The translations under genes and the position numbers were made by a program. A stretch of DNA of 64,000 bases. Source: Sedimenticola thiotaurini. GTDB taxonomy: Bacteria > Pseudomonadota > Gammaproteobacteria > Chromatiales > Chromatiaceae. Under the pieces are notes generated by a model that saw only the letters and a program-made list of their open reading frames with translations, ran no database searches and was not told where the DNA came from. Positions 17,081 to 27,540 of this stretch are shown here, one piece after another. Within the stretch, counting starts at the first letter, position 1, and each line of letters opens with the position of its first letter. The stretch is from assembly GCA_007713595.1 (NCBI GenBank), contig VMRY01000009.1:62001-126000 (forward strand), given 5' to 3'.

Positions 17081-17959
17081 ATGTATTTGGTCTCTTTTTT
17101 CCATGAAAGCCCAATAGCTTTTGCCCTTGCCACCACTTTTCTTGGTCTATTTGTTGGCAGTTTCCTTAACGTAGTCGCCTACCGACTCCCAAAGATAATG
17201 GAGGCCGACTGGAAACAGCAGTGCAGTGAGTTGTTTGGCAGCGAGGATTCTGATAAGCAAGAAAAACCCCAGCTGACACTCAGCCACCCTAGCTCCAGCT
17301 GTCCAAACTGTGGGCATAAGATCCGCGCTTGGGAAAATATCCCTATAATCAGCTGGCTTATACTGAAAGGCCGCTGTTCTAACTGCAAACAGCCCATTTC
17401 GATTCGATACCCAATCATTGAGCTAGCAACCGGTCTGCTCTCACTGGCTGTGGCGCTGCACTTTGGCTTCAGCTGGCAGGCAGGTGCGGCACTTTTACTG
17501 ACCTGGGCCCTGATTGCACTCACCCTGATCGATTTTGATCATCAGCTACTGCCCGACTCCATTGTCCTGCCGATGCTATGGCTAGGGCTTATCCTGAGTC
17601 TTTTTAACATTTTTATCGACAGCCACTCAGCTATTATTGGAGCAGCAGCAGGCTACCTCTCCCTGTGGATAGTTTTTCAGTTGTTTCGACTCATCACCGG
17701 TAAAGAGGGCATGGGATACGGCGATTTTAAACTGTTGGGATTATTCGGTGCATGGTTTGGCTGGCAGTCACTGGTTCAGATTATTCTGCTCTCATCGGTT
17801 GTCGGCGCAGCGGTAGGCATCAGTTTGATCCTTGTCCGTGGGCGCGATCGAAATATCCCCATCCCCTTTGGCCCCTATCTGGCTGCTGCCGGCTGGATAA
17901 GCCTGATTTGGGGAGAGCAAATCAATGCGGCTTATCTGAGCTGGGCTGGCCTAGCCTGA
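17081..17959 (+). CDS. pilD: Prepilin peptidase/N-methyltransferase PilD
   Basis: PilD cleaves type IV prepilin leaders and methylates the new N-terminus. The 292-residue polytopic protein has an N-terminal methyltransferase-associated domain with two zinc-type cysteine pairs (Cys74/77 and Cys99/102) and the aspartate protease residues in LIDFDHQLLPDSIV and GMGYGDFKLLG. It would process PilA in this window. It is 45 bases after pilC, and coaE starts 3 bases after its stop, the standard pilB-pilC-pilD-coaE order. Confidence 0.96.
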   Translation: MYLVSFFHESPIAFALATTFLGLFVGSFLNVVAYRLPKIMEADWKQQCSELFGSEDSDKQEKPQLTLSHPSSSCPNCGHKIRAWENIPIISWLILKGRCSNCKQPISIRYPIIELATGLLSLAVALHFGFSWQAGAALLLTWALIALTLIDFDHQLLPDSIVLPMLWLGLILSLFNIFIDSHSAIIGAAAGYLSLWIVFQLFRLITGKEGMGYGDFKLLGLFGAWFGWQSLVQIILLSSVVGAAVGISLILVRGRDRNIPIPFGPYLAAAGWISLIWGEQINAAYLSWAGLA

Positions 17960-17962
17960 TCC

Positions 17963-18556
17963 ATGCTGGTAATTGGACTCACGGGTGGCATTGGCTGCGG
18001 GAAAACCGCCGTTACCGACTGTTTTACCTCCCTTGGCGTACCAGTAATTGATGCCGACACGGTAGCACGAGAAGTGGTTCTTCCTGGCCAGCCTGCATTG
18101 CAGGCAATTGCCGAGAAATTTGGCCCGGAGGCGATCACGTCTGAAGGCTCACTTAATCGAAACTGGCTGCGCGAGCATATCTTTTCAGATGCCGGTGCCA
18201 AACGTGAGCTGGAGGCCATACTTCATCCGCGAATACGCGCTGAAATGCGCCGACAGCTGAGTGAAGTTGAAGGGTCATATGCGATTTTTTCTATCCCGCT
18301 TTTACTGGAAACAGGTCAAGATAAAACAGTGGATCGAATCCTGGTGGTGGACTGCGACCCAGAACTACAGATCAGTCGTGTTACGCAGCGGGATGACGCC
18401 TCAGAATCCCAAACCAGAGCAATCATAGCAACACAGATTGATCGAAAATCCCGCCTGACTGCTGCCGATGACATCATCACTAACAATGGCAGCTTGAGCG
18501 AACTACGGCCACAAGTAGAAGCACTTCACCAGAAATATCTTAATCTTGCCAACTGA
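17963..18556 (+). CDS. coaE: Dephospho-CoA kinase
   Basis: CoaE catalyses the last step of coenzyme A synthesis, phosphorylating the 3'-hydroxyl of dephospho-CoA. It is 197 residues, normal for the family. The P-loop is GLTGGIGCGKTAV (6-18). The segment PVIDADTVAREVV (Asp-Ala-Asp) and IPLLLETG mark substrate and lid regions. The start is 3 bases past pilD, so it belongs to the pilBCD transcript. Confidence 0.95.
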   Translation: MLVIGLTGGIGCGKTAVTDCFTSLGVPVIDADTVAREVVLPGQPALQAIAEKFGPEAITSEGSLNRNWLREHIFSDAGAKRELEAILHPRIRAEMRRQLSEVEGSYAIFSIPLLLETGQDKTVDRILVVDCDPELQISRVTQRDDASESQTRAIIATQIDRKSRLTAADDIITNNGSLSELRPQVEALHQKYLNLAN

Positions 18557-18657
18557 CAAGCTTATATTCAGCAGAATCGGTATAATATAAGAAACTTTTG
18601 TTACACGGCCCTGATAATGGCGCCGCAAATACTGAACAATCAGAACACAGCAGAAAC

Positions 18658-19437
18658 ATGCAACCAGCTGCATCAGACAAGATCATCTATGAGCATCCGC
18701 TCAACGAGAAGACCAGAACATTTTTGCGTCTGGAGCATCTGTTTCGTCAGGTTGATTTCCATATCCCGCAATCCAGCACCTGGGACAGCAGGGCAGCCAT
18801 CAGCAGTCTGATGGATATGGTGGCAATATTTTCCCGCGCAGATATCAAGACTGATCTCATCAAGGAGCTTAAGCGGCATCAAGACAAACTGGATGGGATA
18901 CGTGCCAATCCGGAAGTCCATGAAGAGCGGCTTAATCAGATTCTGCGGGAATTGAAGGGGATCTCCACTAAACTCCAGCAGTTTAGTGGACAGCTCGGCC
19001 AGGAACTCAGAGAAAACGAGTTCTTGAAAAGCATCACCCAGCGTAGCAGTATCCCGGGTGGCAGCTGTGCATTTGATCTGCCGCTATACCATTTCTGGTT
19101 ACAACAACCATTTGAGCAGCGGCATAAGCAAATTGTTACTTGGCGAGAAACGCTAGACACTGTTCACACCGCCGTCATGCTCCTTCTATCCCTCATCAGG
19201 GGAAGTACCACGCCTACACGGGAACTCGCTTCTGGTGGTTTTTTCCAACAGAGTCTTGACCCCCAATCACCGGCACAGCTTATCCGGGTAGGCCTTCCCC
19301 GTGAAAGCAATCTTTATGCCGAGATCAGTGGGGGAAAGCATCGCTTCACAATTCGTTTCCTGGAGCCTTCTCATATGGAACGAGCCGTTCAAACCAAGCA
19401 AGATACGACTTTCTTCCTAAACTGCTGCATTCTTTAG
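18658..19437 (+). CDS. zapD: Cell division protein ZapD (YacF)
   Basis: ZapD cross-links FtsZ filaments and stabilises the Z ring. From the ATG the protein has 259 residues (E. coli 247) and starts MQPAASDKIIYEHPLNEKTR, the family's conserved opening, followed by FLRLEHLFRQ. A longer TTG reading from 18598 is not supported. A perfect TATAAT at 18581-18586 may supply its own promoter, giving a leader of about 65 bases. It lies between coaE and yacG, as in E. coli, and its target FtsZ is encoded in this window. Confidence 0.92.
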   Translation: MQPAASDKIIYEHPLNEKTRTFLRLEHLFRQVDFHIPQSSTWDSRAAISSLMDMVAIFSRADIKTDLIKELKRHQDKLDGIRANPEVHEERLNQILRELKGISTKLQQFSGQLGQELRENEFLKSITQRSSIPGGSCAFDLPLYHFWLQQPFEQRHKQIVTWRETLDTVHTAVMLLLSLIRGSTTPTRELASGGFFQQSLDPQSPAQLIRVGLPRESNLYAEISGGKHRFTIRFLEPSHMERAVQTKQDTTFFLNCCIL

Positions 19438-19446
19438 ACAGGGGGA

Positions 19447-19635
19447 ATGATGAAAACAGTGCAATGCCCTACCTGTAGGAAATCATTCGAATGGGATAGT
19501 AAGCCGGAATCTCGGCCCTTTTGCAGTGAACGCTGTCGCCTGATTGATCTGGGAGATTGGCTTGAAGAGAAGCATCGCATCCCGGAAGATACAGCGACGA
19601 AAGCGTACCTTCCGCCAGAAGATGACTTACACTAA
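19447..19635 (+). CDS. yacG: DNA gyrase inhibitor YacG (zinc protein)
   Basis: This small zinc-finger protein binds GyrB in E. coli and blocks DNA binding by gyrase. It has 62 residues, with zinc ligands Cys7, Cys10, Cys26 and Cys30 (C-x2-C-x15-C-x3-C), followed by [16 protein letters not shown] as in relatives. GGGGGA precedes the two adjacent ATG codons; either may be used. It is last in the coaE-zapD-yacG run, and its end overlaps by 4 bases the end of the convergent Nudix gene. Confidence 0.93.
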   Translation: MMKTVQCPTCRKSFEWDSKPESRPFCSERCRLIDLGDWLEEKHRIPEDTATKAYLPPEDDLH

Positions 19636-20576
19636 GCCTTGTCCCACAGCGCGCTGATTGCCGCTATTCCCTGTCCACCCGAATTCAATGCCTGCCGGAT
19701 CTGTTCACGACCCATGCCGCCGAGGGCGTATACCGGAATATTTATCTCACTTAACAGATTGGTAAAACGATCCCAACCAATAGGCTCAACACCCGGATGA
19801 CTGGTCGTTTCTAATACTGGCGAAAGCACGCAAAAATCAACACCAATGGCCACTGCCTGTTCAAGTTCTGTCTTGTTATGGCAGGAAGCAGCGAGCCATT
19901 TTTCAGCCGAAACAGGCCGTTCCTGATGCATGCCTAATTGCTTGCTTGTCAGATGTATGCCATCCGCTTCAATCTTGCCAAGATACTCAACAGGGGCATT
20001 AATCAACATCTTTGCGCCAAACTGCTGACAGAGCGGATACGCTTGCTCTGCCAGTCGACAGTAAGCATTCTCGTCAAGTCCTGGGGCTCGCAACTGGACC
20101 AGCTGTATGCCACTCTCAAGTGACACAGTCAGCCGTCGCAGAAAAGAAGTTGGATCGATTGGATCATCACCCGTAATCAGATAAGTATCGGGCAACTTAA
20201 GAGCATTACAGATGGGCCGGTCAGCGGCTGGCATTGCATAGTTATCCAATTCATCAACTGAGGCCCACTCGATTGGCTGACCTTCCATCCCCAAGGGGAT
20301 ACCGGCATAACGCAGGATGCGATGCACATCCAATCTGACACACTTGTCCGGATAGGCATGGGTAATGGAAATCAGGGGCTGGTGAGTGATGACCTCGATC
20401 CCCAGCTCCTCACGAATTTCACGTCGCAAGGCTTGTGACAGATCTTCCCGGCGCTCAACTTTCCCCCCGGGAAACTCCCATAATCCCCCTTGATGGGCAT
20501 TCTCCGGGCGCCGAGACAATAGTATTTTCCCTTCACTATTTAGAATGACCCCTACTGCAACATGGATCGGAAACAT
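19632..20576 (-). CDS. Nudix hydrolase fused to a thiamine-phosphate-synthase-like domain
   Basis: Residues 1-130 form a MutT-type Nudix domain with the box [18 protein letters not shown] followed by REELGI. MutT removes 8-oxo-dGTP from the nucleotide pool. Residues about 135-314 are a TIM-barrel ThiE/TenI-like domain ([59 protein letters not shown]). This fusion is known in Pseudomonas and relatives, downstream of secA-argJ, as here. The ThiE half looks diverged, so thiamine synthesis is not certain. Total length is 314. Confidence 0.9.
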   Translation of the reverse strand: MFPIHVAVGVILNSEGKILLSRRPENAHQGGLWEFPGGKVERREDLSQALRREIREELGIEVITHQPLISITHAYPDKCVRLDVHRILRYAGIPLGMEGQPIEWASVDELDNYAMPAADRPICNALKLPDTYLITGDDPIDPTSFLRRLTVSLESGIQLVQLRAPGLDENAYCRLAEQAYPLCQQFGAKMLINAPVEYLGKIEADGIHLTSKQLGMHQERPVSAEKWLAASCHNKTELEQAVAIGVDFCVLSPVLETTSHPGVEPIGWDRFTNLLSEINIPVYALGGMGREQIRQALNSGGQGIAAISALWDKA

Positions 20577-20615
20577 AGACTAGGCTTTATCGATAGAAGG
20601 AAAATAGTAATGATT

Positions 20616-21842
20616 CTAAGAGCGATACTCGGCGTTAATCTTTACATAGTCATAGGAGAGGTCGCAGGTGAGTATCCTTGTTTCCGCCATACCCCGACCC
20701 AGACTTACCCTGATCGTCAGGGCGTCCTGCGACATCACCCGCTGACCTGCCGCCTCGGTGTAATCGGCCGCGCGGCCTCCCTCGCGAACAATGCAGACAT
20801 CATCCAGCCAGATCTTGATCCTATCAATAGCAAGATCCTCCAGACCTGCACGCCCAACGGCGGCAAGAATCCGCCCCCAGTTTGGATCCGAGGCAAACAG
20901 GGCGGTCTTAACCAGGGGCGAGTGCGCTATGGTGTAAGCTACATCCCTTGCCTCAGCTTCTGACCCGGCATCCTGCACCAGCACTTCAACCAGCTTGGTA
21001 GCACCTTCCCCATCCAACACAATGGCTCGCGCCAGATCCATGCAAACGGTCTCTACAGCCGAACAAAACGTGTTGTACTCTTGTGAATGTTCATCCGTGA
21101 TAGGTGAAGACTCACTTACCCCAGAAGCCATTAAAACACAGGCATCATTTGTCGAAGTATCACCATCGACTGTTATCGAGTTAAAGGATGGCTGGACTGA
21201 CTGTTCCAGACAGCGCTGCAGTAGATGACGATCAACCATGGCATCGGTTGCAATATAGGCCAGCATTGTCGCCATATCTGGCCGGATCATTCCAGAGCCT
21301 TTTGCTATGCCAGTTATGGTGATGGTCTTCCCTGAAAGCTGAATCTGGTGAGATGAGATTTTAGCCACCGTGTCAGTGGTCATGATGGCACGGGCGGCGG
21401 TTGCCCAGCCTTGCTCAGTAAGGGATGTCAGGGCGTCAGGCACCGCCACTGCCACTTTATCGACAGGAAGCAGCTCACCGATAACCCCGGTAGAGAAAGG
21501 CAGTACCTGATTGATTGCACAACCGCGCGTGGCAGCTACGGCCTTACAGGACTCAATGGCTGCCTGCCGGCCTGGTTCTCCGGTTCCTGCATTGGCATTT
21601 CCAGAGTTGATTAACAGATACCGGGGCATCGCAACAGCGAGATGCTCCTTCGCTACAGTAACGGGGGCTGCGCAGAAGGCATTGCGGGTAAATACGGCAG
21701 CACAACTGCCACCTTCTGCCAGTTCAATGATGACCAAATCATTTCTATTGCGGTATTTGATGCCCGCACAGGTGGCACCCAGCCGGACACCCGCTACGGG
21801 ATAAAAAGCCAACTCTTCGCCCATTGATCCTGTTTCAACCAT
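20616..21842 (-). CDS. argJ: Bifunctional ornithine acetyltransferase/N-acetylglutamate synthase ArgJ
   Basis: ArgJ transfers acetyl from N-acetylornithine to glutamate in the cyclic arginine pathway. The 408-residue precursor self-cleaves at an Ala-Thr bond, seen in PDMATMLAYIATDA. Other conserved parts are NSGNANAGTG, STGVIGE, ITGIAKGSGMI, VDGDTSTND and SDPNWGRILAAVGR. ATG at 21842 is used; the in-frame ATG six codons on (MGEELAFYPVAG) has AGGA just before it and is an alternative. It lies 30 bases after secA. argD and argF are elsewhere in this window. Confidence 0.94.
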   Translation of the reverse strand: MVETGSMGEELAFYPVAGVRLGATCAGIKYRNRNDLVIIELAEGGSCAAVFTRNAFCAAPVTVAKEHLAVAMPRYLLINSGNANAGTGEPGRQAAIESCKAVAATRGCAINQVLPFSTGVIGELLPVDKVAVAVPDALTSLTEQGWATAARAIMTTDTVAKISSHQIQLSGKTITITGIAKGSGMIRPDMATMLAYIATDAMVDRHLLQRCLEQSVQPSFNSITVDGDTSTNDACVLMASGVSESSPITDEHSQEYNTFCSAVETVCMDLARAIVLDGEGATKLVEVLVQDAGSEAEARDVAYTIAHSPLVKTALFASDPNWGRILAAVGRAGLEDLAIDRIKIWLDDVCIVREGGRAADYTEAAGQRVMSQDALTIRVSLGRGMAETRILTCDLSYDYVKINAEYRS

Positions 21843-21872
21843 GTCTGCTAGCCACCTAAACCAGAAACGCTG

Positions 21873-24683
21873 CTACTCAATGCGTCCATGGCACTGCTTG
21901 AATTTTTTACCTGACCCACAGGGACAGGGTTCATTACGTCCAACTTTTCGATCCGAGCGAACAAACGGCTGATGCCCCTCGTCGCCCTCTCCTGCCTGCG
22001 GCTCCTCTTCTGGATCACCAAAGCCGCCAAACTCTTCATGTTTAAACTGGATCTCGTCCGTATATTCCTCGTGACGAGGGATCTCCATGCTCTCTTGTGG
22101 CTGGATCTTTACTTTGGTGAGTACTGTAACGATCTCCTGCTTGATACTGTCCAACATACTGGAGAACATCTCGTAGGCCTCGCGTTTATACTCCTGCTTC
22201 GGGTTTTTCTGTGCATATCCACGCAGATGAATACCCTGCCGCAGGTAATCCATAGCCGCTAGATGCTCTTTCCAGTTGGCATCCAGAATCTGCAGCATAA
22301 TCGCCTTCTCGTACATACGCAGGTTTTCAGCACCAGCCAGGGCCTCTTTCTCTGCATACTCTTGCTCCATCTGCTCAAGAATCCGCTGTCTTAGGGTCTC
22401 TTCATGCAGACTATGATCTGCATCCAGCCACGCCTGTATCGGATAATCGAGCTCGTAATCTGTTTGAAGCGCCTCTGTTAACCCCGCAACATCCCATTGC
22501 TCATCCAGACTTTCCGGTGGAATATACTTGTCAATCAGTGCATTAATCACATCATGTCGGATTGAGCTGATGGAACCTGAGACATCACCCGTGTCCATTA
22601 ACTCATCACGTTGCTCATAGATCACTTTACGTTGATCATTCGCTACATCATCGTATTCCAACAGCTGTTTACGAATATCGAAGTTGCGTCCCTCTACCTT
22701 TTTCTGGGCATTGGCAATCGCCTTAGTGACCCAGGGATGCTCAATTGCTTCGCCCTCTTCCATTCCCAGTTTCTGCATGATGGCAGAGACACGGTCTGAG
22801 GCGAAGATACGCATCAAGCTGTCTTCCAGTGATAGATAGAAGCGGGTTGATCCCGGATCGCCTTGACGGCCGGAACGACCACGCAGCTGGTTATCAACGC
22901 GGCGCGACTCATGACGCTCAGTGCCCACAACATGCAGGCCACCGGCATCCAGAACCTGCTGATGGCGTACTTTCCAATCCGCACGAATCTGCTCAATCGC
23001 CCCGGGTGTTGCTGCATCACCCAGATCGTCGATCTCCATCTCAGGATTACCGCCCAGAACGATATCTGTTCCGCGACCGGCCATATTGGTGGCAATGGTT
23101 ACCGCACCCGGCCGACCGGCTTCGGCCACGATGTTAGCCTCACGCTCATGATGCTTGGCATTCAGCACCTGATGCGGCACCTTGGCCTTGTTCAGCAACT
23201 CAGAAATCAGCTCGGATGTTTCTATCGAGGCAGTACCCACCAAAACCGGCTGCCCCCGCTTCACACAATCCTGTATATCTTCAGTAATGGCCTGATATTT
23301 TTCTCCCGAGGTGAGATAGACCAGATCACCCATATCATCACGAATGGTCTCGCGATTAGGCGGGATAACAACCACTTCAAGCCCATAGATCTGCAGGAAC
23401 TCCGGAGCTTCTGTATCTGCTGTACCCGTCATACCCGACAGCTTGTCATAGAGCCTGAAGTAATTCTGGAAAGTAATCGATGCCAGGGTCTGATTCTCTT
23501 TTTGAATCTCTACACCTTCTTTAGCTTCCACAGCCTGATGCAGCCCCTCGGACCACCTTCTGCCAGGCATGGTACGTCCGGTGAACTCATCCACAATGAC
23601 TATCTCGCCGTTGCGAACAATGTAGTCAACATTTTTCTGGAATAGTGCATGAGCCCGCAAGGCACTCGTGACATGATGCATCAAGCTGATATTGGCCGTG
23701 TCATAAAGACTGGCGGTTGGATCAAGCAGGCCCATCTCAACCAACATATCTTCGACATGCTGATGTCCCTCTTCACTGAGGTAGACCTGCCTCGCTTTCT
23801 CATCGACCGAAAAATCGCCTGGGCCGAAAGCCGGCTTACCGTCCTCATCGGCTTCTATGGGATCCTGACGAGTCAGCTTCGGTATTACCTGATCTATCTT
23901 GGTGTAGAGATCCGAAGTCCCTTCTGCGGGGCCGGATATAATGAGAGGAGTACGTGCCTCATCAATCAGGATAGAGTCAACCTCATCAACTACCGCGAAA
24001 AATTTCTCCCGCTGAACGCGCTGATCTGCGCTGAAGGCCATATTATCCCGTAGGTAATCGAAGCCAAATTCATTGTTGGTGCCATAGGTGATATCGCAGG
24101 CATAGGCCTCGCGACGATCGGCCGGCTTAAGATGCAGATAGCCACCCGTTTTGCCGTCGTAGGCATAATCACAGATAAATGAGCTGTCTTCGCCGGCTGC
24201 CCCGGAAGACTGGACAACACCCACACTTAGACCAAGGAAGTTATAGATCCTCCCCATCCATTCGGCATCGCGTCTGGCCAGGTAATCATTTACGGTAACC
24301 ACATGAACGCCTTTTCCAGGCAATGCATTGAGGTAAACTGCCAGGGTTGCAACCAGCGTCTTGCCTTCACCCGTGCGCATCTCGGCAATCTTGCCATCAT
24401 TGAGCACCATGCCGCCAATCAGCTGCACATCAAAGTGGCGCATATTGAGCACTCTGAGCCCCGCTTCCCTGACGACGGCAAAGGCCTCGGCCATAAGCCC
24501 ATTCAGTGCCTCCCCCTGCTCAATGCGCTGCCTGAACTCATTGGTTTTGGCCTTCAGCTCCTCATCAGACAGTTGCTGCATCGCTGGTTCCAGCGCATTA
24601 ATCTCTGCAACCACCTTGTACATCCGCTTAATAAGCCGATCATTTCGACTTCCGAATACCTTCCTGAGAATCTTACTGACCAT
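21873..24683 (-). CDS. secA: Protein translocase ATPase SecA
   Basis: SecA is the motor that pushes preproteins through SecYEG. The 936-residue protein starts with the canonical [16 protein letters not shown], has Walker A MRTGEGKT (about 102-109), [19 protein letters not shown], the helicase-like second domain ([36 protein letters not shown]), and the C-terminal zinc finger [14 protein letters not shown] with Cys920, Cys922, Cys931 and His932, which binds SecB. The upstream gene is an M23 peptidase rather than secM, so the E. coli-type SecM arrest control is not visible here. Confidence 0.97.
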   Translation of the reverse strand: MVSKILRKVFGSRNDRLIKRMYKVVAEINALEPAMQQLSDEELKAKTNEFRQRIEQGEALNGLMAEAFAVVREAGLRVLNMRHFDVQLIGGMVLNDGKIAEMRTGEGKTLVATLAVYLNALPGKGVHVVTVNDYLARRDAEWMGRIYNFLGLSVGVVQSSGAAGEDSSFICDYAYDGKTGGYLHLKPADRREAYACDITYGTNNEFGFDYLRDNMAFSADQRVQREKFFAVVDEVDSILIDEARTPLIISGPAEGTSDLYTKIDQVIPKLTRQDPIEADEDGKPAFGPGDFSVDEKARQVYLSEEGHQHVEDMLVEMGLLDPTASLYDTANISLMHHVTSALRAHALFQKNVDYIVRNGEIVIVDEFTGRTMPGRRWSEGLHQAVEAKEGVEIQKENQTLASITFQNYFRLYDKLSGMTGTADTEAPEFLQIYGLEVVVIPPNRETIRDDMGDLVYLTSGEKYQAITEDIQDCVKRGQPVLVGTASIETSELISELLNKAKVPHQVLNAKHHEREANIVAEAGRPGAVTIATNMAGRGTDIVLGGNPEMEIDDLGDAATPGAIEQIRADWKVRHQQVLDAGGLHVVGTERHESRRVDNQLRGRSGRQGDPGSTRFYLSLEDSLMRIFASDRVSAIMQKLGMEEGEAIEHPWVTKAIANAQKKVEGRNFDIRKQLLEYDDVANDQRKVIYEQRDELMDTGDVSGSISSIRHDVINALIDKYIPPESLDEQWDVAGLTEALQTDYELDYPIQAWLDADHSLHEETLRQRILEQMEQEYAEKEALAGAENLRMYEKAIMLQILDANWKEHLAAMDYLRQGIHLRGYAQKNPKQEYKREAYEMFSSMLDSIKQEIVTVLTKVKIQPQESMEIPRHEEYTDEIQFKHEEFGGFGDPEEEPQAGEGDEGHQPFVRSDRKVGRNEPCPCGSGKKFKQCHGRIE

Positions 24684-24856
24684 GGAAAAACTCGTGCTGA
24701 TTAGAATTTAGGCCCATATCATCCTAGAGATAACATGAGCGGGAAATTGATAGCGGATGATACCGCAAAAAGACGGTTTTAGCAGAAAAACCTAGCCATT
24801 ACCTACCCTATAACCCTGTCGCGCGGGGATAGGATATGAAGAGGCAGTAAAGCGAA

Positions 24857-25789
24857 TCAGTTTTTATTGCGAAGGTACTTGGCCGGATTAATGGTCTTGC
24901 CATTCTGCGCAATTTCAAAATGCACGTGGGGACCTGTTGAGCGACCACTCGAACCCATCAGTGCAATGGGTTGGCCTTTCGTAACCAGATCACCCACCTT
25001 GACGAGGATCTTGCTGTTATGGCCGTATCGCGTCACATAGCCATCCGAGTGTGTCAGCTCAACTAACTGACCAAAACCACTCTTTTTTCCTACCCAGGTG
25101 ACAACCCCGGAGGCGACAGCGATCACGTTTGAATTCTTTTTCCCGGCCACATCGACACCATGATGAAAGGCCTTTTTACCGTTAAATGGATCATTTCGGT
25201 AACCATAACGCGATGAAACCCAGCCTTTCTCCACCGGACGCCCAGATGGGACAAGCTCATCAGCTAACTGATCTCCTCGAATTAACCCCTCCATCAAATT
25301 CAGCTTATGTTCACGATCTGATATGACCTGAGAGAGCTGCTCCATCTCTGAAACCAGATCGGTCAAGTTTACTGACAGGGCCGTATCGTTCGATTCCAGG
25401 CCGCCACGCGCCGGCTCCTCATCAAAATTGAACTCATCCTCATCCAGTTTACCCAATTTAGCCAAACGCTCACCCAGCGCATTGATCCTGAGAATATGCG
25501 ATTGCATCTGCCCCAGGCGCAAGGCCAAGGCATCCAGATGTTCCTGGGTACGACCCTTGGTATCCTCGATCTCTTCCCGCTGAGACAGAAGCATGTCATG
25601 CACAACATCAGCTGTTGTTGAAACCTCAGCCGCAGGCGCTTGATCACTCAGTCCCATCTGATAGCCAGCCCACAGCGCTCCACTCACAATGACAGAGAGG
25701 AGCGGGATCACTGTGAAAGCAAGTTTATAGGGAGATAGTGGGCGGCTCCCCTTTTTATGGCAGAATCTTGAAAGGAGTATAATCTTCAT
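24857..25789 (-). CDS. M23-family murein endopeptidase-like protein, membrane anchored
   Basis: The 310-residue protein has one N-terminal membrane segment (LAFTVIPLLSVIVSGALWAG, about 23-42), a coiled-coil-like region (about 62-180), and a C-terminal LytM/M23 domain (about 205-305). Metal ligands are visible in FHHGVDVAGK and GPHVHFEIA, with YGHNSK between them, so the peptidase is probably active. Such proteins cut peptide crosslinks or activate amidases during division. It occupies the place that secM holds in E. coli, 173 bases upstream of secA, and is divergent from dciA. Which M23 subgroup it belongs to cannot be settled here. Confidence 0.88.
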   Translation of the reverse strand: MKIILLSRFCHKKGSRPLSPYKLAFTVIPLLSVIVSGALWAGYQMGLSDQAPAAEVSTTADVVHDMLLSQREEIEDTKGRTQEHLDALALRLGQMQSHILRINALGERLAKLGKLDEDEFNFDEEPARGGLESNDTALSVNLTDLVSEMEQLSQVISDREHKLNLMEGLIRGDQLADELVPSGRPVEKGWVSSRYGYRNDPFNGKKAFHHGVDVAGKKNSNVIAVASGVVTWVGKKSGFGQLVELTHSDGYVTRYGHNSKILVKVGDLVTKGQPIALMGSSGRSTGPHVHFEIAQNGKTINPAKYLRNKN

Positions 25790-25867
25790 GGATTGCGTAT
25801 TAGACTCTCGTTTGCCTAGTTAAAAGATAATCCACCAGCAGCGAAACTTCCGTGACTCTTATCATCC

Positions 25868-26314
25868 ATGAACCAACGACCGCGTCTCATCACCGAGCTT
25901 TTTAAAGGTAAACAGTCATTTAGGGAACTGCTATCCCAATCCCGGGAACAAGAGCGCCTGTTACAGCAGATTCGCCTGCTGATCCCTGCACCTCTAAACG
26001 CCCATTGCACCGCTGCGATCAAAAAACAGACCCAACTGGTGATTTACGTCGATTCATCCACCTGGGCCAGCCGATTACGCTTTTTAGCGCGGGAGCTCAC
26101 CCGCCAGCTGAAAAGTCACAATCTGGCAGTTGACCGGATTACCGTCCGAGTTTTAATCAACGCTAAGCCAGTAGTAACCAAAAGGGGGCCAATTCGAAAA
26201 TTGACCCCTGAAAACGCCTCCATCATCAATCAGACTGCCGATGGAATTTCTGACCCATTACTTCGCGCAGCCCTCAAGCGACTTGGTAAGCACGGTGGTA
26301 AAAATAAGAGTTAA
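25868..26314 (+). CDS. dciA: DciA (DUF721) replicative helicase loader/operator
   Basis: The 148-residue protein has the DUF721 domain (about 10-110), with LRQ-type helices and the conserved strand region LVIYVDSSTWASRLRFLARELTRQL in two parts (55-79). DciA helps load DnaB in bacteria lacking DnaC. The basic C-terminal tail (KRLGKHGGKNKS) is usual. Its position between the divergent secA-side genes and convergent lpxC is the classic location for this family. It ends 5 bases from the lpxC end. Confidence 0.88.
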   Translation: MNQRPRLITELFKGKQSFRELLSQSREQERLLQQIRLLIPAPLNAHCTAAIKKQTQLVIYVDSSTWASRLRFLARELTRQLKSHNLAVDRITVRVLINAKPVVTKRGPIRKLTPENASIINQTADGISDPLLRAALKRLGKHGGKNKS

Positions 26315-26319
26315 AGAGG

Positions 26320-27231
26320 TCAGGTAGCCTGTACCGGTTTCATATAGGAAATCGGCACACTATCCCCCTCTTCAAAAGTCACCTCTTCCCAGGCAGACTC
26401 ATCGGCAATCAGCGCCTTAAGCAGCTTATTATTGAGGGCATGACCAGACTTATAGCCATTGAATGCGCCAATCAGACTGTGTCCTAGCAGGTAGAGATCA
26501 CCTATGGCATCCAGTATTTTGTGTTTTACGAACTCATCTTCGTATCGAAGACCATCTTCATTAAGAACACGATAGTCATCAACGACTATAGCGTTACTCA
26601 TGCTGCCACCAAGAGCCAGCTCACGCTCGCGCAGCATTTCTATGTCGCGTAAAAAACCAAATGTGCGCGCACGACTCACCTCTTTAACAAATGAGGTTGA
26701 TGAGAAGTCGATCGTTGCTGATTTGGTGCGCTCTGCAAAAGCAGGGTGATTGAAATCGATACCAAACGACACTTTAAAGCCGTCGAATGGTTCAAATGCA
26801 GCGTACTTGTCATCCTCTTTAACCATGACTTTCCGCTTAATTCTGATAAAGCGCTTGGCGGCATTCTGCTCTTCGACCCCAGCCGATTGGATCAGAAAGA
26901 CAAATGGCCCCGCGCTGCCATCCATGATAGGCACTTCCGGCGCACTTACATCAACATAGGCGTTGTCGATGCCCAGTCCGGCAAAAGCGGAAAGCAGATG
27001 CTCAACGGTGGATATCCTGAACCCATCCAACTCCAATGTTGTGGAGAGACGTGTATCACCTACGTTGTCCGGTTTGGCAGGGATCTCTACCGGCTCTTCG
27101 AGATCGACGCGACGGAAGACAATGCCCGTATCTATCGCTGCTGGCCGCAGCGTCAGATATACCTTCTCACCCGTATGTAGACCCACTCCAGTAGCACGAA
27201 TAACGTTTTTAAGCGTACGTTGCCGTATCAT
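26320..27231 (-). CDS. lpxC: UDP-3-O-acyl-N-acetylglucosamine deacetylase LpxC
   Basis: LpxC performs the committed zinc-dependent deacetylation in lipid A synthesis. From the ATG at 27231 the protein has 303 residues (E. coli 305) and starts [21 protein letters not shown]. Zinc and catalytic residues are in [31 protein letters not shown] and GHALNNKLL. The 33-codon extension to 27330 is not supported. The C-terminus (YMKPVQAT) differs from the E. coli FtsH degron. It is the last gene of the dcw region and probably has its own promoter. Confidence 0.95.
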   Translation of the reverse strand: MIRQRTLKNVIRATGVGLHTGEKVYLTLRPAAIDTGIVFRRVDLEEPVEIPAKPDNVGDTRLSTTLELDGFRISTVEHLLSAFAGLGIDNAYVDVSAPEVPIMDGSAGPFVFLIQSAGVEEQNAAKRFIRIKRKVMVKEDDKYAAFEPFDGFKVSFGIDFNHPAFAERTKSATIDFSSTSFVKEVSRARTFGFLRDIEMLRERELALGGSMSNAIVVDDYRVLNEDGLRYEDEFVKHKILDAIGDLYLLGHSLIGAFNGYKSGHALNNKLLKALIADESAWEEVTFEEGDSVPISYMKPVQAT

Positions 27232-27540
27232 GTTGCCTGTATTCCCCATTTCCCGGCTCGATTTAAACCGGCCGGATGGTATCACACAATCAGGCCACTG
27301 GGCCAAATTTGACCCTGCGGAGCACATCATGCGCTAAAGTTATAGTGCCAGTATCCAGCCACTTAATGATTGGAGACCCGCGCCCGAACACCCTGCATTA
27401 GGGTAATCCCTTATTAATTACCAGTTTCACCCTCTTATTGCAAGTTTATTTCACCATTTGCACTTAATAACTGAACCCACTTTGCTGTTGAATATATCGC
27501 CAGCTCACATCCCAGGCCAGCACAACAGAAACCTCCTGAA
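27232..27540 (-). promoter_or_regulatory. ftsZ-lpxC intergenic region with candidate lpxC promoter
   Basis: These 309 bases hold no gene. On the minus strand TTAAGT (27366-27361), 16 bases, then TATAAC (27344-27339) is a candidate lpxC promoter. A second weaker pair, TTGCAA and TAATTA, lies nearer ftsZ. I see no strong terminator after ftsZ, so readthrough is also possible. Confidence 0.4.

Noticed and set aside
22863..23645. 260-codon open frame on the plus strand
   Set aside because: It lies wholly antisense to the unambiguous secA gene and its translation has no domain-like pattern.
24795..24830. Hairpin-like CCTAT...ATAGG near the M23 gene end, considered as a terminator
   Set aside because: The stem is interrupted and no T tract follows on the minus strand; not strong enough to list.
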